Shown here: in pieces, positions 1 to 6,715 of the stretch
Position numbering within the stretch: the stretch's first letter is position 1
Layout: each line of letters begins with the position of its first letter
From: Nitrososphaerota archaeon
Lineage (GTDB): Archaea > Thermoproteota > Nitrososphaeria > Nitrososphaerales > JACQRY01
Reading direction: 5' to 3'
DNA length: 16,685 nucleotides
Assembly (NCBI GenBank): GCA_016206275.1
Contig: JACQRY010000190.1
Span: 1 to 16,685 of the forward strand
Program-made: the position numbers and the translations under genes
Notes under the pieces: model-generated
What the model saw: the letters and a program-made list of their open reading frames with translations, nothing else
What the model was told of the DNA's origin: nothing
The model's database searches: none

Positions 1-1002
1 AGATATTATGGCATCAACTTCTCTTGCCACCGCAGCCTTCAAGTCAGCAGGATGAACCTTCTTCTCCATGTAAGCAGTCTCGAGCACCCCATAGCCATCA
101 AAAGATATGGCTCCGCCAAACTTTGAAGGTCGCTCCACCTCTAAGACATCTTTCTGATGAAAAACCAAGTGTTTCGCCAAGTCGAGAACGGGGTTATTAC
201 CAACGATTCCCTCTGGGCACCAAGCCCTTTTCAGCTTACTTCGAACCTCATCTTCCTTGTCGTGGATAAAGATGGCTGTCCAAGGCTTCGACTTACTCAT
301 TTTACTAGAAACAATCTTATCCGTCCCCGCGTCTTCCTCAAGCCCCAAGCCGACAGGCTCAGACAACCCAGGAAGAAGATGGTGATGCACTGCCACGGGA
401 ACCTTCCACCCGAGGCGAGGAAACGCTTCCCTAGCCAGCATATGCACCTTCCTCTGATCCATCCCCGAGTGAGCAATGTCGAGATCCATAGCGTGGATGT
501 CGACTGATTGCATAGGCGGATACAGGTATTGCGAGAAGTCCAGTTTCTCTCTCTCGCTTCGCCCCATTATGGTCAAGCATCTGGTTGCTCTGGCCAGAGT
601 TATCTGCTTGCTGAAGCGAACAAGGTCACGCCAATAATCATTGTTGTTGGAATATAGGTCTGAGCCTAAGACAATCTTCGCACCCGGGCAGAAGGTCTTG
701 AAGGCCTCCTCGTAGTATCTTGAGGCTTCTTTGATCTTATTCCAGTCTGCTCCAAACTTGTTATTGATGTAACTATGCCAGTCGGCCAAGAAGACGGTGC
801 AGTTAATCCCCGCCTCCAAGAGGTCTCTGATCTTGAATCCTGTGAGCACTAGGCTTCCAAGATGCAGTAGACCTGAGATCTCGAGGCCTATGTAATGTTT
901 AGGATGGGATACTGTTTCGAGAACGTGTCTAAGCTCTTCTTGGGTGACGACCTCTTCGGTAGGAGGCTTAGAGATCAGGTCAAGCCTCTTCTCGAGATCC
1001 AC
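1..1002 (-). CDS. tyrS: Tyrosyl-tRNA synthetase, archaeal type (3' end cut by window edge)
   Basis: Class I aminoacyl-tRNA synthetase charging tRNA-Tyr with tyrosine in the cytoplasm. I translated 334 codons on the minus strand without a stop; the frame runs off the left edge, so only a short C-terminal piece is missing compared with archaeal TyrRSs. The Rossmann-fold signature HLGS (HIGH equivalent, residues 47-50) follows YIGLEISG (37-44), and the KMSKS loop is at 234-238. ADWHSYINNK (73-82), the region ending in VDIHAMD (167-173) and the C-terminal helix rich in Ala/Val are typical of the short archaeal/eukaryal form without a bacterial S4 domain. The start is GTG at 1002: an in-frame TAG lies at 1044-1042 and no ATG, GTG or TTG occurs between. 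A TATA-like CTTTAAG at 1034-1028 puts transcription start within a few bases of the GTG, so the mRNA is probably leaderless. It is divergent from the membrane protein gene at 1104. Confidence 0.95.
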   Translation of the reverse strand, partial: MDLEKRLDLISKPPTEEVVTQEELRHVLETVSHPKHYIGLEISGLLHLGSLVLTGFKIRDLLEAGINCTVFLADWHSYINNKFGADWNKIKEASRYYEEAFKTFCPGAKIVLGSDLYSNNNDYWRDLVRFSKQITLARATRCLTIMGRSEREKLDFSQYLYPPMQSVDIHAMDLDIAHSGMDQRKVHMLAREAFPRLGWKVPVAVHHHLLPGLSEPVGLGLEEDAGTDKIVSSKMSKSKPWTAIFIHDKEDEVRSKLKRAWCPEGIVGNNPVLDLAKHLVFHQKDVLEVERPSKFGGAISFDGYGVLETAYMEKKVHPADLKAAVAREVDAIIS

Positions 1003-1027
1003 GTCAACGCGACGGTTCGAGTAGCGT

Positions 1028-1034
1028 CTTAAAG
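1028..1034 (-). promoter_or_regulatory. TATA box of tyrS
   Basis: CTTTAAG on the minus strand, centred about 29 bp before the GTG start of tyrS. In archaea transcription begins about 25 bp downstream of the TATA centre, so a leaderless or nearly leaderless transcript is expected. The same heptamer precedes the agmatinase gene. Confidence 0.5.
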
Positions 1035-1103
1035 GGTTTTGCTAATTGGATAAGAAAGTTTTTACACTGGACACATGACGCCGTCATTGAGAGGGGGGTC
1101 AGG

Positions 1104-1682
1104 TTGACTAAGCTTTTGGGTGACACAAGATCTGAACGAATTTATCGAGTCTTGATGTTCGCCTCAGCCGCCGTAGTGATTTTTCTAGCGCTTTACGCAG
1201 TTTTTGGAACCCTCTACTTTGGCTATGAGGCAGTTGGAGAAATATTAGTAGCTCTGCCTACAGGTGACCCTTTCGAGTTTCCGGGGCCAGAGTATTTCCC
1301 TATCTACGCCAAACCTGTCACCTGGCTGTACATCGCGATTATCACGTTCTGGTTCACCTTCCTTGAATCATACAGAGGGAGACTGTCGAGGCTGCCTTTG
1401 GGGGCTATCAATGTTGGTAAGCTTTTAGCTTTCGTGGTAGCCGCGATCGCAGGATACGAAGTTTACTTCAACTTCACCATCTGGGGCAGCTTGATGACTT
1501 TTCAGGCCATTAGAGGCACAATCAACCCTGACGTACTTGCCAACATTTTCCCTAATCCTCAGACTCCGTGGAACCTAGTTTTCGCCACGAAATTCTTTTC
1601 GTCTATATTCGTGATGAGTCTATACAGTCTCTATTTCATTATGAGGTTGGAGAGGGAGAGGAAGCCTCTTCCCCCAGCTTGA
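1104..1682 (+). CDS. Unrecognised four-helix membrane protein
   Basis: A 192-residue integral membrane protein that I cannot assign to a family. Four hydrophobic segments are visible at about residues 15-38, 72-90, 104-124 and 158-180. A longer, Pro- and Gly-rich non-helical stretch lies between the first two (about 45-70, with GPEYFPIYAKP near its end), and another polar stretch (135-156) lies between the third and fourth. The C-terminus is short and basic, then Pro-rich. The start is TTG at 1104, preceded by a purine-rich GAGGGGGG at 1091-1098 that can act as Shine-Dalgarno. Its last 44 bp overlap the 3' end of the convergent membrane protein gene. It is divergent from tyrS with a 101-bp shared upstream region. 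The regular hydrophobic pattern and the SD support a real gene; no function can be inferred. Confidence 0.75.
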   Translation: MTKLLGDTRSERIYRVLMFASAAVVIFLALYAVFGTLYFGYEAVGEILVALPTGDPFEFPGPEYFPIYAKPVTWLYIAIITFWFTFLESYRGRLSRLPLGAINVGKLLAFVVAAIAGYEVYFNFTIWGSLMTFQAIRGTINPDVLANIFPNPQTPWNLVFATKFFSSIFVMSLYSLYFIMRLERERKPLPPA

Positions 1683-2019
1683 AACTGCTGTAGAATAATA
1701 GCCATAGGAAGAATAGGGTTGCAAGCGTGTAAGCAACCAGAGCTATGCTGCCAAACACTGTCACGCCTACCACTAGGATCACGTAAGATGCGAAGGCTTG
1801 GTAAGCCAAGATAACCAAGTTGTACAGATTGGTAGCGATCATGAGCGGTTTGGCCCATCTTGTCTTCTTGCGCAGCAAAACTGTTCCTGTCAGCAGACTT
1901 GCTAGCCCAGGTAGGATTAATTGCACCGGCCCTTCCCCTAAAAACGCTGATCCAAGCCAGATGACACCTATGACGATGAAAGACCCAGAAATGATTATCT
2001 TAGGAGAGAGGCCCAGCAT
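1639..2019 (-). CDS. Unrecognised small membrane protein (126 aa)
   Basis: A short integral membrane protein with about four hydrophobic segments (residues 9-27, 32-49, 60-82 and 84-111) joined by very short loops; a basic RKKTR turn at 50-54 suggests a cytoplasmic loop. The tail (GEEASSPSPTS) is polar. I recognise no family. The ATG at 2019 has a GAAGGT element about 10 bases upstream (on the minus strand) as a weak Shine-Dalgarno, and an AT-rich stretch around 2058-2068 that could hold the TATA box. The 3' end overlaps the plus-strand membrane protein gene by 44 bp, so both mRNAs carry complementary tails. The overlapping antisense frame is shorter and less hydrophobic, which favours this frame as the coding one upstream of the overlap. 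Confidence 0.65.
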   Translation of the reverse strand: MLGLSPKIIISGSFIVIGVIWLGSAFLGEGPVQLILPGLASLLTGTVLLRKKTRWAKPLMIATNLYNLVILAYQAFASYVILVVGVTVFGSIALVAYTLATLFFLWLLFYSSFKLGEEASSPSPTS

Positions 2020-2160
2020 GTTATACGGTTACCTTCTTCTTGTGTCCCCTAATTGGATCAATTATTATCCTTTCCGAATCTGTCTATACAAGCTACAAAT
2101 GTGGAGGCCATGAAAAGTTCGGTGAAATCTAATTTGCTCTCGGGCCAAGCTTAACAAAGA

Positions 2161-2167
2161 CTATATT
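2161..2167 (+). promoter_or_regulatory. TATA box upstream of polB
   Basis: CTATATT centred about 36 bp before the ATG at 2200. A start site near 2190 would give a leader of roughly 10 bases to the ATG at 2200, or about 34 bases to the alternative GTG at 2224. Confidence 0.4.
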
Positions 2168-2199
2168 GCAGCTTTAGGCTTGATGGCAGCAATCTATGG

Positions 2200-4755
2200 A
2201 TGTGGGGGAGAGGGTCAGTAACAGTGTTGCAAAGCAGTCTTGACGCCCATAATAATCCAAAGACGACGGCTCGTCTCCTCATCTCGGCGACCTACGATGG
2301 AGAATCTAAGAAAGCAGTCCTAAAGTTCTACGACACCGACTCCAACACTATTCAGCTTTGGACCGACAATACTGATCATAAGCCATACTGCTATTCAAAG
2401 CTTACAGTCAGCGAACTGAAAGATCTGAGAACTAGACCTGACGTTGTAGACCTTAGGGAAGAGGAGAAGCTTGACCTTCTGCACGACTCCAAGATCACTG
2501 TAACAAAGATCATCGCTACCGATCCATTAGCGATAGGTGGATCATCTTCGCAGCAAAGCATACGCAATACTATTGAAGCATGGGAGGCTGACATCAAGTA
2601 TTATGAAAACTACCTGTATGATAATCGGCTTATCCCTGGAACATTCTACGAAGTTGAAGATGGCCATATAACCCCCATCAGGTACGAGGTTCCTGAGCAG
2701 CTCAAGGAGAAGCTGAGAAAGATTCTGGATTCGGCTCATCCTGAGTTCAAGCAGCATATCTCTGAATGGGCCAGCCTTCTGAGTCAGCCTCTGCCGGATC
2801 TGCGGAGACTTGCCCTCGACATTGAGGTCTATTCTCCTGAAGAGAACAGGATACCTGACCCTGATAAGGCGGATTACCAAGTCATATGCGTTTCAACCGT
2901 AGCCAGTGACGGCACCAAAACAGTCTTCCTCCTTGAACGTGATCAGGTGGAGAAGGGCGACCTTAAACTCGGAGAAGACGTCGACCTCAGGATGTTTAAC
3001 AGAGAGGAAAAGCTGCTTGAGGATGTCTTTAAGCAGATAGATGATTACCCCATTCTAGTTACGTTTAACGGAGACGAATTTGACTTGCCCTACCTTTACC
3101 ATAGGGCATCTAATCTGAGGATAGATAAGGAGAAAGTGTCCATAAGCCTCGGTAATAATGTAACGTACGTCAAGAAAGGTGTCCACATCGATCTCTACAA
3201 AACATTCATCAACAGATCAATACAGATCTACGCTTTCGGCAACAAATACTCTGAACATACCCTTGGCGGAATCACTGAGGCTCTGATCAACGAATCCAAG
3301 ATAGAGTTCGAAGGCCTTATCGGAAATCTCCCGTTAACGCAGCTCGCCAAGTACTGTCTTAACGACTCTGTGATCACCTACAAGCTCACTGCTTTCAACG
3401 ATGACCTACTCATGAAACTGCTCCTCGTCATAATGAGAGTAGCAAAGATGCCGCTCGACGATGTTTCGAGGCTCGCAGTGTCAAACTGGATCAGAAGCAT
3501 GCTGTACTACGAGCATCGCCGTGTAGGCGCCTTAATCCCTAAAAGAGAAGAGCTGGACGCAATAGGAGGAGATGTTTCTGCTCCAGTAATCAAAGGCAAG
3601 AAGTATAAGGGCGCCCTCGTAGTGGATCCTAAGACAGGGGTTCACTTTAATGTGGCTGTGCTGGATTTTGCGAGCCTATATCCCAGTATCATGAAGGTGT
3701 ACAATCTTTCTTATGAGACTGTTCGCTGTTACCATGATGAGTGTCGCTCCAATATTCTACCTGGCACTGAGCATTGGGTATGTAAGAAGAGGACCGGGCT
3801 CACATCTCTTGTAATAGGTTCTCTGAGGGATCTTAGAGTCGGCTACTATAAGCCGTTGGCAAAGCTCAAGACTCTAGGTCCAAATGAAAGGGAGCTCTTC
3901 AATATTGTCTCCCAAGCGCTAAAGGTTATTCTCAACGCGAGTTACGGCGTGATGGGCGCAGAGATCTTCCCCCTGTATGACATCAGTGTGGCTGACGCTA
4001 CCGCAGCCTTAGGTAGACACGTGATCACTCGCACCATCGAGAAGTGCACGGAACTAGGCATAGAAGTAGTCTACGGTGATACTGACTCGCTGTTCTTAAA
4101 GAGCCCCAACCCAGAGCAAATAGAAACAATAACCCACTGGGCTGACAAAGAGCTGGGAATCGAACTAGACATAGACAAGTCATATCGATACGTGGCTTTC
4201 AGCGAAAGAAAGAAGAACTACATGGGTGTGCTCCCTGATGGAAACGTAGACATAAAGGGGTTGACAGGCAAGAAGAGCCATATCCCACCAGTCATCAAGA
4301 AGGCTTTCTACGACTCGATCAACATTCTGAGTCAGGTAAAGTCGGAAGGAGATTTCGAGAAAGCCAGAGAAGACATCAAACATAAACTCAAAGGCACATA
4401 CACTGCACTAAGAGAGAAGAAGCTCCCGCTTGAAGACCTTGCCTTCAACGTCATGATGGGCAAACCCATAGAGCGGTTCGTCGACTCTACTCCTCAACAT
4501 GTCCGGGCAGCTATGCTCCTAAGGAGCAAAGGTAAGGAGGTCAAGGCAGGGGACATCGTGTCCTACGTGAAGACCACGACTCCTCCCGGTGTTAAGCCTG
4601 TCTCCATGGCTAGGCCTGAGGAAGTAGATTCAGAGAAATATATTGACCATTTGAGAAGCACCTTCGACCAGCTCTTGGACTCACTAGGATACGAGTTTGA
4701 CGAAATTCTTGGCGCGACTAAGCTAGAAGATTTCTTCTGGGGTTCCAGCAGTTAA
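2200..4755 (+). CDS. polB: Family B DNA polymerase with 3'-5' exonuclease
   Basis: Template-directed DNA synthesis with proofreading; the replicative or repair B-family polymerase of the cell. In 851 residues the order is N-terminal domain (1-200), exonuclease domain with Exo I DIE (207-209), Exo II NGDEFD (290-295) and Exo III YCLND (385-389), then the palm/fingers domain with motif A DFASLYPSI (489-497), motif B K575-x3-N579-x2-YG (575-583), motif C YGDTDS (625-630) and KKNY (671-674). All catalytic acidic residues are present, so both activities should be intact. Three cysteines (510, 515, 528) sit just after motif A, as in crenarchaeal PolB1-type enzymes. The last residues, ATKLEDFF (839-846), resemble a PCNA-binding PIP box lacking the leading Gln. 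The start is uncertain: ATG 2200 is the longest, but a GGGGGAGAGGG run at 2204-2214 is better placed as SD for GTG 2224 or TTG 2227. Confidence 0.96.
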   Translation: MWGRGSVTVLQSSLDAHNNPKTTARLLISATYDGESKKAVLKFYDTDSNTIQLWTDNTDHKPYCYSKLTVSELKDLRTRPDVVDLREEEKLDLLHDSKITVTKIIATDPLAIGGSSSQQSIRNTIEAWEADIKYYENYLYDNRLIPGTFYEVEDGHITPIRYEVPEQLKEKLRKILDSAHPEFKQHISEWASLLSQPLPDLRRLALDIEVYSPEENRIPDPDKADYQVICVSTVASDGTKTVFLLERDQVEKGDLKLGEDVDLRMFNREEKLLEDVFKQIDDYPILVTFNGDEFDLPYLYHRASNLRIDKEKVSISLGNNVTYVKKGVHIDLYKTFINRSIQIYAFGNKYSEHTLGGITEALINESKIEFEGLIGNLPLTQLAKYCLNDSVITYKLTAFNDDLLMKLLLVIMRVAKMPLDDVSRLAVSNWIRSMLYYEHRRVGALIPKREELDAIGGDVSAPVIKGKKYKGALVVDPKTGVHFNVAVLDFASLYPSIMKVYNLSYETVRCYHDECRSNILPGTEHWVCKKRTGLTSLVIGSLRDLRVGYYKPLAKLKTLGPNERELFNIVSQALKVILNASYGVMGAEIFPLYDISVADATAALGRHVITRTIEKCTELGIEVVYGDTDSLFLKSPNPEQIETITHWADKELGIELDIDKSYRYVAFSERKKNYMGVLPDGNVDIKGLTGKKSHIPPVIKKAFYDSINILSQVKSEGDFEKAREDIKHKLKGTYTALREKKLPLEDLAFNVMMGKPIERFVDSTPQHVRAAMLLRSKGKEVKAGDIVSYVKTTTPPGVKPVSMARPEEVDSEKYIDHLRSTFDQLLDSLGYEFDEILGATKLEDFFWGSSS

Positions 4756-4774
4756 GGCAACACTTAACTGTCAA

Positions 4775-4781
4775 CTTTAAG
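4775..4781 (+). promoter_or_regulatory. TATA box of the agmatinase gene
   Basis: CTTTAAG in the 55-bp gap after polB, centred 33 bp before the TTG at 4811. It indicates that the ureohydrolase gene has its own promoter with a very short leader instead of depending on polB read-through. Confidence 0.45.
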
Positions 4782-4810
4782 ATGCAGCCCTAATCTGTGG
4801 ACACCACACC

Positions 4811-5692
4811 TTGAGCTACAGGGAACTTTTGGTAACGCCTCAACCCATGGTCACATACGTCAAGTCTGGGGCTCCGCCTGCGGTAAGCATATTCGGAGTG
4901 CCCTTTGACTCCTCCTCTACCTATCGCACTGGTTCACGATTCGGACCCAACGCTATTCGAGAAGCGTTCCTGAACATAGAGATCTATTCTCATCGACTCA
5001 AGGTCGATCTCGAAAGCCAAAGCATTGAAGACTTGGGGAACCTGTATCACACAGCCAACATAGACCGGATGGCGTCTGCGGTGGAGAAAGTGGTGGGAGA
5101 ATTGGTTGACGAAGGTAAAATTCCAGCCATACTCGGGGGAGAGCATACTCTAACCTACGGTTCTTTCTTGGCCATGCCTAAGGATGCGTGCATAGTCTAT
5201 TTTGACGCTCACTTCGATATGCGTAACGAGTATTCAGAGCTCAGCCTAATGCATGCCACATGTCTGCGACGCATAATCGAGAAGAGAGGTAGAGACAAAG
5301 TGATCCATGTGGGCGCCAGAGCTGCCTGCGCTGAAGAATGGAGTTTCGTGGAGAAAGAGACGATAAGTGCAATAACATGTGAGAAGATCTTCAGGAGCCC
5401 TCACCCAGAGGAATTGTTGAAAGAAGCGGTGAAAGACTTCCAGAACGTCTATGTGAGCATCGACTTGGATGTTATTGATCCGGCCTATGCTCCTGGAGTG
5501 GGAAACCCTGAGCCTGGCGGTCTCTCCACACATCAGATGCTTGAAATGATCTACGCGTTGAAGGATAAGCATATAGCTGGCTTCGATATTGTAGAGCTTA
5601 TTCCTCACTACGATAACGGTGCCGCATCCACAGCTGCAGCTAGGCTATTAGCTGAACTTGCCTGTCTAGTTGTCCTTGAAAAAGGGAGATAA
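4811..5692 (+). CDS. speB: Agmatinase-family ureohydrolase
   Basis: Arginase/agmatinase superfamily. The likely reaction is agmatine + water giving putrescine and urea, in polyamine synthesis. All six metal ligands expected for the two-manganese centre are visible: H112 in GGEHT (109-113), D132, H134 and D136 in DAHFD (132-136), and D218 and D220 in SIDLDVIDP (216-224). The APGVGNPEPGG stretch (227-237) and VELIPHYD (261-268) are family hallmarks; the first favours agmatinase over formimidoylglutamase. Arginase or guanidinobutyrase activity cannot be excluded from sequence alone. At 293 residues it has normal length. The start is taken as TTG 4811, with a TATA box 33 bp upstream and almost no leader; ATG 4847 (Met13) is an alternative that removes 12 poorly conserved residues. 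It lies 55 bp after polB, probably as an independent unit. No arginine decarboxylase lies beside it. Confidence 0.92.
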   Translation: MSYRELLVTPQPMVTYVKSGAPPAVSIFGVPFDSSSTYRTGSRFGPNAIREAFLNIEIYSHRLKVDLESQSIEDLGNLYHTANIDRMASAVEKVVGELVDEGKIPAILGGEHTLTYGSFLAMPKDACIVYFDAHFDMRNEYSELSLMHATCLRRIIEKRGRDKVIHVGARAACAEEWSFVEKETISAITCEKIFRSPHPEELLKEAVKDFQNVYVSIDLDVIDPAYAPGVGNPEPGGLSTHQMLEMIYALKDKHIAGFDIVELIPHYDNGAASTAAARLLAELACLVVLEKGR

Positions 5693-6054
5693 ACTCAGCC
5701 TGCAGATATTTCTTAACATTCAGATGTGTCCTTTCTTAAAATTGTTTAGACTACATTATTGGACTTGGTCCTAACATTTGAGGTAAATCCTCTCAGAGTT
5801 TCTCGCCTGTCTTGGGGCCTTGGTTAAGATGATAAGCTGCGGCTGGGGTTGGACGATCATTTTTCCAAGGTGAAAGCGATGTAACTGAGCATGCTGCGAT
5901 GCGTGTGCAAGACGCGGCTAACCTGCTGAAGACAGTTTAGGGCTAGGTCGATACGAGACTAAAGATATCCAAAAAGGCTCGCGGCCAACTGTCTCCATTC
6001 CTAATGCAGAGAACACTATGTTTGGAAAACGTGGTTTGGTAGAAAGATGGAGTT
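5693..6054. other. 362-bp gap between convergent genes, no convincing gene
   Basis: This stretch lies between the 3' ends of the agmatinase gene (+) and the VOC gene (-). Its left end is T-rich (TTCTTAA near 5710 and CTTTCTTAAAATTG near 5731), which could terminate the plus-strand transcript as archaeal terminators are U-rich. ORFs on both strands are under 30 codons and none has a Shine-Dalgarno. I see no tRNA, no clear C/D box pair, and no repeats. It may be relic sequence or 3' UTR from both sides. Confidence 0.5.
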
Positions 6055-6501
6055 CTAGAGTCGTAGTGGACGCGTGGGTGACAATACGGCTTCAGGATTT
6101 TTCTTCCAAACTGGCGGTTGCACGTCTATGTACAATTCAACTTCGTTTCCATCAGGATCCCGTATGTAAATACTGTGGGTGACTGTATGATCCGCCGTTC
6201 CGCCGATTTCAACTCCTGCGGCCTTCAATTTAGCAAGAGCTTCTCTGAGCTCGTCGTCAGTCTCCCCTATTTTTAGACCAAAGTGGTAGAGGCCTATTCG
6301 CCTGCCCTCAGGAATAGGAGCGGCATCCCCACCAACTTCTAGAAGCAAAAGCTCATGATGGGTTCGGCCAGAGGAGAAGATCGCGCCTTGTCGTCCAATT
6401 TGCGCAATTTCACGCCAACCAAGCAGCTCACCATAGAACCGCGTTGAACGCTCCAAGTCACGTACATAGAGCACAATATGACCGAGTTCCTTAACTTCCA
6501 T
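6055..6501 (-). CDS. VOC-superfamily protein, extradiol dioxygenase/glyoxalase-like
   Basis: A 148-residue single vicinal-oxygen-chelate module made of two beta-alpha-beta-beta-beta halves. The usual metal-ligand positions are filled: H8 (ELGHIVL), H73 (YHFGLKI) and E122 (NEVELYID), i.e. the two-His-one-carboxylate set of extradiol dioxygenase-like members. The second half carries DHTVTHSIYIRDPDGNE (104-120), a pattern seen in single-domain catechol-2,3-dioxygenase-like and glyoxalase-like proteins; H105 and H109 are further polar active-site candidates. The substrate is unknown: lactoylglutathione lyase, epimerase or ring-cleaving roles are all possible, and no aromatic-degradation genes lie nearby. 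The C-terminal extension of about 20 residues is Pro-rich. The ATG at 6501 has a canonical TATA (CATAAATAC) about 27 bp upstream, so the mRNA should be leaderless. It is the last gene of a same-strand group behind thrS, but with its own promoter. Confidence 0.85.
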   Translation of the reverse strand: MEVKELGHIVLYVRDLERSTRFYGELLGWREIAQIGRQGAIFSSGRTHHELLLLEVGGDAAPIPEGRRIGLYHFGLKIGETDDELREALAKLKAAGVEIGGTADHTVTHSIYIRDPDGNEVELYIDVQPPVWKKNPEAVLSPTRPLRL

Positions 6502-6523
6502 AGCGGTATTAGTCGCACTGCCC

Positions 6524-6532
6524 AGTATTTAT
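6524..6532 (-). promoter_or_regulatory. TATA box of the VOC gene
   Basis: CATAAATAC on the minus strand, centred 27 bp before the ATG at 6501: the spacing expected for a leaderless archaeal transcript. It overlaps the stop codon of the possible small ORF upstream. Confidence 0.6.
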
Positions 6533-6642
6533 GGTTGGTAGTTGTTTTTAACTAAGTAAGTAAGATAGACTTTACTAGACTTCAGTAACGGTGGCAAAGA
6601 CCACACTGACTCTATATTGAGAGAGGCGTCTTTCTGCCCCAT
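6529..6642 (-). CDS. Possible small ORF (37 aa) with strong Shine-Dalgarno
   Basis: An ATG-started frame of 37 codons plus TAA between thrS and the VOC gene, all on the minus strand. The product begins MGQKDASLN and ends VKNNYQP; it is mostly polar with one short hydrophobic patch (SLPPLL) and no recognisable motif. What supports it is the ribosome-binding site: GGAAGGTGAT at 6656-6647, with a seven-base uninterrupted match (AGGTGAT) to the complement of the archaeal 16S rRNA 3' end, four bases before the ATG. That is the best-matching SD I noticed in the window. It could be translated from a thrS read-through mRNA. Against it: short length, no family, and its end overlaps the VOC TATA box. 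Chance is a real possibility. Confidence 0.28.
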   Translation of the reverse strand: MGQKDASLNIESVWSLPPLLKSSKVYLTYLVKNNYQP

Positions 6643-6715
6643 CTCGATCACCTTCCCCCACTCACTAGAGAAACAAGGCATCTATTCAGAATCTCTAACA
6701 GTATCGCCGCGAGGA

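Noticed and set aside
24..507. Plus-strand open frames of 81 and 116 codons
   Set aside because: They lie antisense to the continuous, motif-bearing tyrS frame and have no family-like sequence or SD.
2110..2154. A 14-codon ORF with GGAGG before its ATG, upstream of polB
   Set aside because: The SD is only three bases from the ATG and the ORF is too short to support; probably chance.
5870..5935. Another C/D-like spacing with two CTGA boxes in the 362-bp gap
   Set aside because: The C box (GTGAAAG) is poor and the guide spacing is too short.
6399..6408. TTGCGCAA inside the VOC gene, resembling the proS palindrome
   Set aside because: It is coding sequence (Ala-Gln-Ile codons) and lacks the following TATA block.
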